A DNA stretch of 6,412 bases. It comes from Pseudomonadota bacterium (lineage in GTDB: Bacteria; Desulfobacterota; Desulfobacteria; Desulfobacterales; ETH-SRB1). The translations under genes were made by a program, and so were the position numbers. Within the stretch, counting starts at the first letter, position 1. Each line of letters opens with the position of its first letter. Of this stretch, positions 1-5,215 are shown piece by piece. Under the pieces are notes generated by a model. It was given only the letters and a program-made list of their open reading frames with translations, did no database searches and was not told the DNA's origin. The DNA is taken from assembly GCA_018897415.1 (NCBI GenBank), contig JAHIKR010000327.1:1-6412 (forward strand), in the 5' to 3' direction.

Positions 1-231
1 AAAGTCCTGAAAGCCCAAGAGACACATAGTGGCAGGGTTGTTAAAACATGGTCTAGGCGTTCGACAATTATTCCTGAAATGGTCGGCATTACGCTAGCAG
101 TACACAATGGAAGAAAATTTGTTCCAGTTTTTGTATCAGAAAACATGGTGGGCCACAAGTTAGGTGAATTTTCTCCAACACGGACTTTTTATGGGCATGC
201 CGGAGACAAAAAATCAAAATTAAAGAAATAG
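1..231 (+). CDS. rpsS: 30S ribosomal protein S19 (uS19), 3' end only
   Basis: The reading frame is open from the first base to TAG at 229-231 and gives 76 residues. S19 is usually about 92 residues, so roughly the first 16 lie off the window. The visible part has the S19 signature: TIIPEMVGITLAVHNGR, then FVPVFVSENMVGHKLGEF, then SPTRTFYGHAGDKK near the C terminus. S19 sits in the head of the small subunit next to S13 and contacts 16S rRNA near the A-site finger. It is followed after 34 nt by rplV, the standard S10-operon order. Identity is clear; only the start is unseen. Confidence 0.97.
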   Translation, partial: KVLKAQETHSGRVVKTWSRRSTIIPEMVGITLAVHNGRKFVPVFVSENMVGHKLGEFSPTRTFYGHAGDKKSKLKK

Positions 232-265
232 AAGTAAGGTTATAAGATTAAGGAAATATATAATA

Positions 266-604
266 ATGGAGATTAAAGCTGTAGCGAGATATGTGCGCAT
301 TTCTTCTCAGAAAGTTCGTAAAATTATAGATGCTATAAAGGGCAAGCCAGTTGAAGTTGGTCTTAATATACTAAAATTTATGCCCCATAAAGCAGCAGCA
401 ATCGTGGAGAAAATTATTCGTAGCGCTGTAGCAAATGCTGATCAGAATCCTGATATAGATGTAGATTCACTGGTTATTCGTAATGTAATTGCAGATCAGG
501 GTCCCGCACTAAAGCGTTTCAAAGCAAGAGCACGCGGTAGAGGTACAAGGATATTGAAAAGGTCTTCACATATCACGGTAGTTTTGGCTAAAAAATCGTC
601 TTAA
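266..604 (+). CDS. rplV: 50S ribosomal protein L22 (uL22)
   Basis: This is a 112-residue protein; E. coli L22 has 110. The N-terminal KAVARYVRISSQKVRKIIDA (residues 4-23) is the conserved 23S rRNA-binding start of the family. Residues 81-96 (ALKRFKARARGRGTRI region) form the long basic beta-hairpin that lines the peptide exit tunnel and that carries macrolide-resistance changes in other bacteria. SSHITVVL follows at 100-107. ATG at 266 is preceded by AAGGAAA (250-256), 9 nt away. The hairpin loop looks ordinary, with no insertion or deletion visible. It lies between rpsS and rpsC as usual. Confidence 0.98.
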   Translation: MEIKAVARYVRISSQKVRKIIDAIKGKPVEVGLNILKFMPHKAAAIVEKIIRSAVANADQNPDIDVDSLVIRNVIADQGPALKRFKARARGRGTRILKRSSHITVVLAKKSS

Positions 605-613
605 AGAGGAGGT
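605..613 (+). promoter_or_regulatory. Strong Shine-Dalgarno selecting a TTG start for rpsC
   Basis: AGAGGAGGT begins directly after the rplV stop codon. Its GGAGG core (608-612) is 7 nt from TTG at 620. An ATG at 615-617 is closer, but it is out of frame with S3 and only 2 nt from the GGAGG core, so TTG is the real start. Confidence 0.85.
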
Positions 614-619
614 AATGGC

Positions 620-1279
620 TTGGGCCAGAAAGTAAATCCTATAGGATTTAGATTAGGAATTGTTAAAACATGGGAATCAAGATGGTATGCTGGAAAAAAT
701 TATTCCGATTATATTTTGGAAGATTATAATATAAGAAAATTTATAAAAAAGAAACTATACCATGCAGGCATATCCAGAATTGAAATTGAAAGATCGTCCA
801 AGCGTGTTAGGCTCCGAATTTTTACATCTAGGCCGGGTATTGTTATCGGGAAAAAAGGATCTGAGATATCTCAGCTTAAGAAAGAGTTAGAGAGAATCAT
901 TCCTCATGAAGCCCTAATAGATATTCAGGAGGTAAGAAAACCCGAGATCGATGCGCAGCTCGTTGCTGAAAATATTGCTCTTCAGATTGAAAGAAGAGTT
1001 GCATTTAGGCGTGCTATGAAACGCGGTGTTTCATCGGCCATGAGATTTGGTGCAAAAGGCGTGAAGATTATATGTTCGGGACGTTTGGGGGGAGCTGAAA
1101 TGGCCAGAACAGAATGGTATAAAGAAGGCAGGGTTCCATTGCATACTTTAAGGGCAGATATAGATTATGGATTTGTGGAGGCAAATACTACATACGGGGT
1201 TATTGGTGTAAAAGTATTTATTTTTAAAGGCGAGATTTTAGATAAAAATGCCGTAGAGGTGCCGGCACCAGTTAGCTAA
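620..1279 (+). CDS. rpsC: 30S ribosomal protein S3 (uS3), TTG start
   Basis: The protein has 219 residues, a normal length for the shorter bacterial S3 form. It starts MGQKVNPIGFRLG, the near-invariant S3 N terminus, which fixes the TTG start at 620. A type II KH domain is marked by VIGKKGSEI at residues 75-83, containing the GxxG loop that binds RNA. The C-terminal domain carries SGRLGGAEMARTEWYKEG and GRVPLHTLRADIDYG. S3 lies at the mRNA entry channel of the 30S subunit; in E. coli, S3 with S4 and S5 contributes to unwinding of structured mRNA. The gene is 15 nt after rplV and 16 nt before rplP. Confidence 0.98.
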   Translation: MGQKVNPIGFRLGIVKTWESRWYAGKNYSDYILEDYNIRKFIKKKLYHAGISRIEIERSSKRVRLRIFTSRPGIVIGKKGSEISQLKKELERIIPHEALIDIQEVRKPEIDAQLVAENIALQIERRVAFRRAMKRGVSSAMRFGAKGVKIICSGRLGGAEMARTEWYKEGRVPLHTLRADIDYGFVEANTTYGVIGVKVFIFKGEILDKNAVEVPAPVS

Positions 1280-1295
1280 TAGGAGAAATAAGGAC

Positions 1296-1709
1296 ATGCT
1301 GAGTCCCAAAAAGGTAAAATTTAGAAAGCAGCAACGAGGTAGAATGAAAGGCACATCTAGCCGAGGATGCAAATTGAGTTTCGGTGAATTTGGATTGCAG
1401 GCAACGGAATGCGGCGCAATAACATCTAAACAAATTGAGGCCGCCCGTATAGCCATGACCCGGCATGTAAAAAGAGGTGGTAAGTTGTGGATAAGGATAT
1501 TTCCTGATAAGCCTTTTACAAAGAAACCCGCTGAGGTTAGAATGGGTAAAGGAAAAGGTGCACCTGAAGGATGGTGTGTAATTATTAGACCAGGGAAAAT
1601 CCTTTATGAAATGGAGGGCGTTGACAAGGAATTAGCAAGAGAGGCACTCCGCCTTGCTTCTCACAAGCTTCCGGTTAGGACGAGATTTGTTGAGAGAGGC
1701 GTTGTATAA
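1296..1709 (+). CDS. rplP: 50S ribosomal protein L16 (uL16)
   Basis: The protein has 137 residues; E. coli L16 has 136. MLSPKKVKFRKQQRGRMKG is the typical N terminus, and residues 51-95 hold the conserved core with GGKLWIRIFPDKPFTKKPAE. RMGKGKG at 82-88 contains the arginine equivalent to the one hydroxylated in E. coli L16; whether it is modified here cannot be told. L16 binds helix 38 and the A-site tRNA elbow region and is needed late in 50S assembly. The likely ribosome binding site is AGGAGA (1281-1286), 9 nt before ATG. Its TAA overlaps the rpmC ATG by one base (TAATG), suggesting translational coupling. Confidence 0.98.
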   Translation: MLSPKKVKFRKQQRGRMKGTSSRGCKLSFGEFGLQATECGAITSKQIEAARIAMTRHVKRGGKLWIRIFPDKPFTKKPAEVRMGKGKGAPEGWCVIIRPGKILYEMEGVDKELAREALRLASHKLPVRTRFVERGVV

Positions 1710-1918
1710 TGAAGGCAAGCGAGATTAGAGAATTGAGCCTGGAAGAAAAACAAAGAAAACTGGATGATCTTAAAGAGGAGCTGTTTAATTTGAATTTTCA
1801 GCAAGAAACAGGTCAGCTCGAAAATCCACAAAAGATGAAGCAGACCAGGCGTGGTATAGCAAGGATAAAGACTATTATAAAAGAAGATAAAATAAACAAA
1901 ACATATAAAGAAGAATAG
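1709..1918 (+). CDS. rpmC: 50S ribosomal protein L29 (uL29)
   Basis: This is a 69-residue, highly charged, helical protein. Two helices are visible: residues 3-33 (ASEIRELSLEEKQRKL onward) and residues 40-60, joined by ETGQLENP (33-40), the family hallmark. ARIKTII at 51-57 matches the second helix. L29 sits at the polypeptide exit near L23 and forms part of the docking surface for trigger factor and SRP. ATG shares its A with the rplP stop codon; GAGAGG at 1694-1699, inside rplP, is a plausible ribosome binding site 9 nt upstream. Confidence 0.96.
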   Translation: MKASEIRELSLEEKQRKLDDLKEELFNLNFQQETGQLENPQKMKQTRRGIARIKTIIKEDKINKTYKEE

Positions 1919-1926
1919 ATGCAGCT

Positions 1927-2184
1927 ATGAAAAAGCAAGGAATGAGAAGGCAACTGTTGGGAACAGTAGTTAGTAACAAGATGGATAAAACAGCGGTAGT
2001 CATGGTTGAAAGAATGGTTAAACATAAATTCTATCATAAGTATGTTAAAAGACGTTCTAAGTTTTCATCTCACGACGAAAATAATGCATGCCAGATAGGA
2101 GATAAGGTATTAATAACCGAATCCAGACCTCTTAGCAGGTCAAAAAAGTGGCGTGTAGGTAAGATAGTTCAAAAAGCTATTTGA
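1927..2184 (+). CDS. rpsQ: 30S ribosomal protein S17 (uS17)
   Basis: The protein has 85 residues; E. coli S17 has 84. The OB-fold core is recognisable: LLGTVVSNKMDKTAVVMVER (residues 10-29), then VKHKFYHKYVKRRSKF, then GDKVLITESRPLSRSKKW (58-75), and KIVQKAI at the end. S17 is a primary binder of the 16S 5' domain. The start at 1927 has only a weak purine-rich upstream stretch (AAAGAAG); the alternative ATG at 1942 would place AAGGA directly against the start codon and is less likely. The TGA stop (2182-2184) coincides with the left edge of a repeat element, yet the C terminus has normal length, so the insertion has not changed the protein. Confidence 0.97.
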   Translation: MKKQGMRRQLLGTVVSNKMDKTAVVMVERMVKHKFYHKYVKRRSKFSSHDENNACQIGDKVLITESRPLSRSKKWRVGKIVQKAI

Positions 2185-2330
2185 CGGCTTCGTAAAAAGT
2201 CCATCTGCGGCGTTGTGCTTCATCTTTCGTCATTGCGACGTACTGTAAGTACGCCTCATTCCTCAAGATTCGCACGCCTTGCATATGAACTTTTCACTTT
2301 GCCGTTAATTTGATGACTTTTTACGAGTTT
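2181..2330. repeat. Inverted-repeat (MITE-like) element between rpsQ and rplN
   Basis: Non-coding DNA fills nearly all of the 177-nt spacer. Its ends are a perfect 12-bp inverted repeat: TCGTAAAAAGTC at 2190-2201 and GACTTTTTACGA at 2315-2326. Inside, the arms continue imperfectly (CATCTGCGGCGTTG on the left against CAAGGCGTGCG read on the opposite strand of the right). They end in a central stem CGTACT / AGTACG (2239-2244 and 2248-2253) with a GTA loop. The right arm has about 20 unpaired extra bases (2288-2307). No open frame or transposase is present, so it would be a non-autonomous element. Edges are approximate because no clean target duplication is visible; AGCTATTTGA and AGCATTTAATGA flank it but match poorly. 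Confidence 0.8.
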
Positions 2331-2361
2331 AGCATTTAATGATATAAGGGAATTAAAGGCG

Positions 2362-2730
2362 ATGATTCAGGCAGAGACGAGATTGACGGTGGCAGACAAC
2401 TCGGGCGCTAAGATATTGTACTGTATAAAAGTACTTGGAGGATCTAGGAGAAGGTATGCAAGTATTGGTGACATCATTGTCGTATCTGTCAAGGAAGCTA
2501 TACCTAATGCCAAAGTTAAAAAAGGAGATGTCTTGAAGGCTGTTGTGGTTCGTACAAAAAAAGAAATCAGAAGGCCGGATGGATCGTATATAAGATTTGA
2601 TGATAATTCAGCTGTTTTAATTAGTGCAAATAAAGAACCTATAGGTACCCGTATATTTGGTCCTGTGGCAAGGGAGCTTCGAGCCAAAAGGTTTATGAAA
2701 ATCATTTCGTTGGCTCCTGAAGTTTTATAG
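2362..2730 (+). CDS. rplN: 50S ribosomal protein L14 (uL14)
   Basis: The protein has 122 residues, the normal bacterial length. MIQAETRLTVADNSGAK (residues 1-17) is the family N terminus. It is followed by the beta-barrel core with GDIIVVSVKEAIPNAKVKKG, VVVRTKKEIRRPDGSYIRFD and the C-terminal GTRIFGPVARELR. L14 lies at the subunit interface, makes bridges to 16S rRNA and is the target of the silencing factor RsfS in other bacteria. It is the first gene of the spc segment. Here it is separated from rpsQ by a repeat element, but its own leader survives, with AAGGGA at 2346-2351, 10 nt before ATG. Confidence 0.98.
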   Translation: MIQAETRLTVADNSGAKILYCIKVLGGSRRRYASIGDIIVVSVKEAIPNAKVKKGDVLKAVVVRTKKEIRRPDGSYIRFDDNSAVLISANKEPIGTRIFGPVARELRAKRFMKIISLAPEVL

Positions 2731-2759
2731 GATTAATATTGCCCGGGGAGAAGTGGCTT

Positions 2760-3083
2760 ATGATAACAGATAAATGCCTTATAAAGAAAAATGACAAAGT
2801 CAAAATTATTGCCGGTAAAGACAAAGGTAAGATAGGCAGTGTTCTTAAAGTAATCCGAAAGAATAACCGGGTACTTGTAGAAAATATTAATATGGTAAAA
2901 CACCATGTTAAGCCTAATGTTAAGAACAAGCAGGGTGGAATTGTTGAAAAGGAAGCACCTATCCACTCGTCGAATGTCATGTTGATGTGTAACAAGTGTA
3001 TGTCATCCGTGCGAATCAAAATGCAGATTTTTGAGGATGGCAAGAAAGCTCGTATTTGCGGAAAGTGCAGTGAAATTATATAG
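2760..3083 (+). CDS. rplX: 50S ribosomal protein L24 (uL24), zinc-ribbon type
   Basis: I place the start at ATG 2760 (107 residues). A longer in-frame form could begin at TTG 2739, but its extra seven residues (MPGEKWL) are not typical of L24. GGGGAG at 2745-2750 sits 9 nt before ATG 2760, inside that would-be extension. The KOW motif spans KKNDKVKIIAGKDKGKIGSV (residues 9-28). Two cysteine pairs, C77/C80 (CNKC) and C100/C103 (CGKC), indicate a zinc-binding C-terminal ribbon known in many L24 proteins but absent from E. coli. L24 is an assembly initiator binding the 5' end of 23S rRNA. Its TAG stop (3081-3083) lies inside the left terminal repeat of the next element. Confidence 0.96.
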   Translation: MITDKCLIKKNDKVKIIAGKDKGKIGSVLKVIRKNNRVLVENINMVKHHVKPNVKNKQGGIVEKEAPIHSSNVMLMCNKCMSSVRIKMQIFEDGKKARICGKCSEII

Positions 3084-3203
3084 ATTTCCAGATAAATAAT
3101 TTCACTGCGTTATCAGTCGAAATCCTCGACGACGTACAACTCAGTACGACTTACTCGGATTTCTTCTTCTAGCCTTGTGAAATTAATTATCTGAAAATCT
3201 ATA
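3079..3203. repeat. Long inverted-repeat element with TATA duplication, rplX-rplE junction
   Basis: Bases 3079-3105 and 3177-3203 are inverted copies matching at 25 of 27 positions; the ends read TATAGATTT and AAATCTATA. The arms then pair imperfectly inward (GAAATCC on the left with GGATTTC on the right) to a central stem CGTAC / GTACG (3133-3137 and 3144-3148) closed by AACTCA. The whole unit would fold as one long hairpin in DNA or mRNA. TATA occurs at both outer edges, as expected for a 4-bp target duplication. Removing 3083-3203 rejoins TATA to GAC and restores the TAG stop of rplX with a 21-nt spacer to rplE. No coding capacity is seen. The TATA ends being self-complementary makes the exact edge uncertain. 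Confidence 0.85.
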
Positions 3204-3225
3204 GACAAATGGATAAGGTATTATA

Positions 3226-3765
3226 ATGTCGCAGTTAAAACACTATTATGAAAAAGAAGTTATTCCCAAGTTGATGGAGACCTTTAAGTACCAGAATATC
3301 ATGGAGGTTCCCAAACTTGAAAAAATTGTGCTGAATATGGGCTTGGGAGAAGCTATCCATAATATAAAATTGCTTGATTCAGCTACAGAAGAGCTGAAAC
3401 TTATATCAGGGCAGCAATCTGTTGTTACACGTGCCAGAAGATCAATAGCTGCTTTTAAGCTTCGAGAAGGGATGCCGATCGGATGTATGGTTACCTTGCG
3501 TCATATACGTATGTATGATTTTTATAGCAAGACAGTTAACGTGGCTCTTCCTAGAGTTCGTGATTTCAGAGGTGTTTCAGGTAAAGCTTTCGACGGTCAC
3601 GGGAATTATTCATTGGGGATCAAAGAACATATTATTTTCCCCGAGATTAATTACGATAAGATCGACAGGATAAAGGGACTTAATATAACAGTAGTTACAA
3701 CAGCTAAGAATGACAAAGAGGGGAAAGAACTTCTTAAGCTGCTAGGAATGCCATTCAGGAATTAA
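3226..3765 (+). CDS. rplE: 50S ribosomal protein L5 (uL5)
   Basis: The protein has 179 residues, the standard length. KIVLNMGLGEA (residues 33-43), the basic TRARRSIAAFKLREG stretch (68-82), ALPRVRDFRGVSG (107-119) and GNYSLGIKEHIIFPEI (126-141) are all diagnostic. L5 forms the 5S rRNP with L18 and 5S rRNA in the central protuberance and contacts the P-site tRNA. The ATG follows TAAGGT (3214-3219) by 6 nt, just downstream of a repeat element. In E. coli this is the junction where S8 binds mRNA to repress spc translation; here the junction is occupied by the inserted hairpin. Confidence 0.98.
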   Translation: MSQLKHYYEKEVIPKLMETFKYQNIMEVPKLEKIVLNMGLGEAIHNIKLLDSATEELKLISGQQSVVTRARRSIAAFKLREGMPIGCMVTLRHIRMYDFYSKTVNVALPRVRDFRGVSGKAFDGHGNYSLGIKEHIIFPEINYDKIDRIKGLNITVVTTAKNDKEGKELLKLLGMPFRN

Positions 3766-3770
3766 GGAGG
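3764..3770 (+). promoter_or_regulatory. Strong Shine-Dalgarno for TTG-started rpsN, overlapping the rplE stop
   Basis: AAGGAGG shares two bases with the rplE TAA (3763-3765) and is 5 nt from TTG at 3776. The next ATG is at codon 11 of rpsN, which would remove conserved N-terminal residues, so TTG is the start. Confidence 0.85.
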
Positions 3771-3775
3771 ATAAT

Positions 3776-3961
3776 TTGGCAAAAACAGCTCTTAGAATAA
3801 AAGCTATGAAAAGACCAAAGTTCAAAGTCCGGTCATACAATAGATGCCCTATTTGCGGTAGACCAAGAGGTTTTTTGAGAAAATTTGGAATTTGTCGTAT
3901 TTGTTTTCGTCATCTAGCCTCATGGGGCATGCTTCCTGGAGTTATAAAATCCAGCTGGTGA
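3776..3961 (+). CDS. rpsN: 30S ribosomal protein S14 type Z (uS14), zinc-binding
   Basis: This short protein has 61 residues, the length of the zinc-type S14 rather than the roughly 100-residue form of E. coli. C24/C27 (CPIC) and C40/C43 (CRIC) make the four-cysteine zinc site. The segment RCPICGRPRGFLRKFGICRI and the terminal LPGVIKSSW match the family. S14 sits in the 30S head with S3, S10 and S19. The start is TTG, 10 nt after rplE, with a strong ribosome binding site. Because the site is cysteine-complete, the protein is expected to need zinc; a zinc-free paralogue elsewhere is possible but unseen. Confidence 0.97.
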   Translation: MAKTALRIKAMKRPKFKVRSYNRCPICGRPRGFLRKFGICRICFRHLASWGMLPGVIKSSW

Positions 3962-4006
3962 TTTTTATAATAAATAGTTAAAAGTTATATAGTTACGGAG
4001 AAAACA

Positions 4007-4405
4007 ATGGCAATGAGCGATTCAATTACGGATATGTTGACCAGAATCAGGAATGCTGAAAAGGCAAAATTCAACGTTGTTAATATTCCTGCGTCAAAGT
4101 TAAAAATTGAAATAGCTAAAATATTAAAAAATGAAGGATTTATTAAGAATTATAAATTCATAAAAGATACCAAACAGGGTATCTTGCGTATCTATCTTAA
4201 ATATGGCCCAGGACAGTCAAAGGTAATATTTGGCCTTGAGCGTGTCAGCAAGCCTAGTAGAAGGGTTTACGTAAAGAGTAAAGATATAAAGCCGGTTTTA
4301 AATGGCATGGGCATTTCAATTTTATCCACATCTAAGGGGATAATGACAGACAAAAAAGCCAGGAGTGAAAACATGGGAGGCGAGATCCTCTGTAATATAT
4401 GGTAG
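4007..4405 (+). CDS. rpsH: 30S ribosomal protein S8 (uS8)
   Basis: The protein has 132 residues; the usual length is about 130. SDSITDMLTRIRNAEKA (residues 4-20) is the family N terminus. The C-terminal RNA-binding half holds SKPSRRVY (81-88), GISILSTSKGIMTDKKAR (102-119) and the closing GGEILCNIW. S8 binds helix 21 of 16S rRNA, and in E. coli it is also the translational repressor of the spc operon. ATG 4007 follows CGGAG (3996-4000) by 6 nt; ATG 4013 is a possible alternative two codons in. The 45-nt spacer before it, rich in A and T, is the longest repeat-free one here. Confidence 0.97.
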   Translation: MAMSDSITDMLTRIRNAEKAKFNVVNIPASKLKIEIAKILKNEGFIKNYKFIKDTKQGILRIYLKYGPGQSKVIFGLERVSKPSRRVYVKSKDIKPVLNGMGISILSTSKGIMTDKKARSENMGGEILCNIW

Positions 4406-4424
4406 CCAATAGGAGTATTATTAT

Positions 4425-4964
4425 ATGTCTCGAGTAGGCAAGAAACCGATACCGATACCTGATAAAACAAAGATATTATATAAAGACGGGATAGTTACTA
4501 TCGAGGGGCAGAAAGGCACTCTTTCAAGACCTATACATCCTTCAATCAATCTGGAAATTAATGATGATGTTGTGAGTGTGGCCATGAAAAATAATGACAG
4601 GAACAGCAGAGCATTACAGGGGCTTACAAGAAGTCTTGTCGCTAATATGGTAATCGGTGTGAATAAGGGATTTGAACGCGTCCTGGAGATAAACGGCATA
4701 GGCTATCGGGCCACGCTTAGTGGTAATCGTATAATTTTTAATCTTGGATATTCACATCCTATAGATTTTGATCTTCCGGAAGGTGTTTCGGCATCTATTG
4801 AGAGAAATAATATTATAAAGCTTTCTGGAATTGATAAAGAACAGTTAGGGCACATATCGGCAGCAATTAGACGATTAAGAGCGCCTGAGCCGTATAAAGG
4901 TAAGGGGATCAAGTATGCCGAGGAATATATACATAAAAAAGCAGGTAAAACTGGTACTAAATAG
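4425..4964 (+). CDS. rplF: 50S ribosomal protein L6 (uL6)
   Basis: The protein has 179 residues; the usual length is 176-180. MSRVGKKPIPIP is the conserved start. Two homologous L6 domains are visible, about residues 1-82 and 83-170. The second contains LEINGIGYRATLSGN, GYSHPIDFDLPEGV and the signature PEPYKGKGIKYAEEYIHKKAGKTG-like tail at 154 onward. L6 lies near the L7/L12 stalk base and the sarcin-ricin loop. The ribosome binding site is AGGAG (4411-4415), 9 nt upstream. Its stop codon forms the end of a 9-bp sequence, ACTAAATAG, that recurs 222 bp downstream on the far side of an insertion. Confidence 0.98.
   Translation: MSRVGKKPIPIPDKTKILYKDGIVTIEGQKGTLSRPIHPSINLEINDDVVSVAMKNNDRNSRALQGLTRSLVANMVIGVNKGFERVLEINGIGYRATLSGNRIIFNLGYSHPIDFDLPEGVSASIERNNIIKLSGIDKEQLGHISAAIRRLRAPEPYKGKGIKYAEEYIHKKAGKTGTK
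4956..4964. repeat. Left copy of 9-bp target-site duplication
   Basis: ACTAAATAG, which includes the rplF TAG stop, is repeated exactly at 5178-5186. The two copies bracket the 213-bp insert 4965-5177. Confidence 0.75.
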
Positions 4965-5177
4965 TGGCTGCCCGAAGACCTCCTATTTTTCGGTCAGAAA
5001 TTCGAAATACGAAGCACGAAATACGAAACAATGACAAAAACACAAATGCTCCAATGACAAAAACCACAGATTTCCGATTACTTAGTTTTGGTCATTTCTT
5101 AATTTGATATTCGGATTTGTTTCGAGTTTCGGATTTCGATATTCGGATTTTGTCTGAACATGACTTTCCGTTCAGGC
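4965..5177. mobile_element. Hairpin-like non-autonomous insertion between rplF and rplR
   Basis: This is 213 bp of non-coding DNA flanked by a 9-bp direct repeat. Its core is a very large imperfect inverted repeat. The left arm has four heptads CGAAATA, CGAAGCA, CGAAATA, CGAAACA (5003-5030). The right arm, read on the minus strand, has CGAATAT, CGAAATC, CGAAACT, CGAAACA (5118-5145). Nearer the centre CAATGACAAAAAC occurs twice (5029-5041, 5052-5064), and a near-complement, GTTTTGGTCATTTC, lies at 5085-5098. The outer ends match weakly in inverted orientation (GGCTGCCCG and CGTTCAGGC). Small hairpins CCGAA/TTCGG (4972-4976, 4989-4993) and CTGAAC/GTTCAG (5154-5159, 5170-5175) lie near each end. 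No transposase frame is present, so it would have to be moved by factors encoded elsewhere. Confidence 0.75.
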
Positions 5178-5186
5178 ACTAAATAG
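5178..5186. repeat. Right copy of 9-bp target-site duplication
   Basis: Exact repeat of ACTAAATAG at 4956-4964. If one copy and the insert are removed, rplF and rplR are separated by 29 nt. Confidence 0.75.
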
Positions 5187-5215
5187 ATGAAATTTTGTAT
5201 ATGGGGATAAATAAG

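Noticed and set aside
615..617. ATG as the start of rpsC
   Set aside because: It is out of frame with S3 and only 2 nt from the GGAGG core; the conserved S3 N terminus begins at TTG 620.
1238..1466. Two overlapping minus-strand open frames opposite the rpsC-rplP junction
   Set aside because: They lie antisense to well-conserved ribosomal genes, resemble no family and have no plausible ribosome binding site; they are shadows of the coding strand.
2185..2361. Promoter or origin of a separate spc operon transcript
   Set aside because: No convincing -35/-10 pair with proper spacing was found; the region is accounted for by the inverted-repeat element.
2367..2705. Minus-strand open frame of 112 codons across rplN
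   Set aside because: It is fully antisense to rplN and its hydrophobic composition is what reverse translation of a basic protein gives.
2739..2759. Upstream TTG extension of rplX
   Set aside because: The added residues are atypical of L24 and the extension contains the GGGGAG ribosome binding site serving ATG 2760.
3962..4006. Possible regulatory site in the 45-nt rpsN-rpsH spacer
   Set aside because: It is simply AT-rich with an ordinary ribosome binding site (CGGAG); no inverted repeat or motif stands out.
5003..5145. CRISPR-like array in the rplF-rplR spacer
   Set aside because: The repeats are 7 bp, contiguous without unique spacers, and inverted between arms, so they do not form a CRISPR array.
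5154..5175. Hairpin CTGAAC/GTTCAG as a transcription terminator before rplR
   Set aside because: The stem is 6 bp with a 10-nt loop and there is no T-tract after it; termination here would cut off essential genes.
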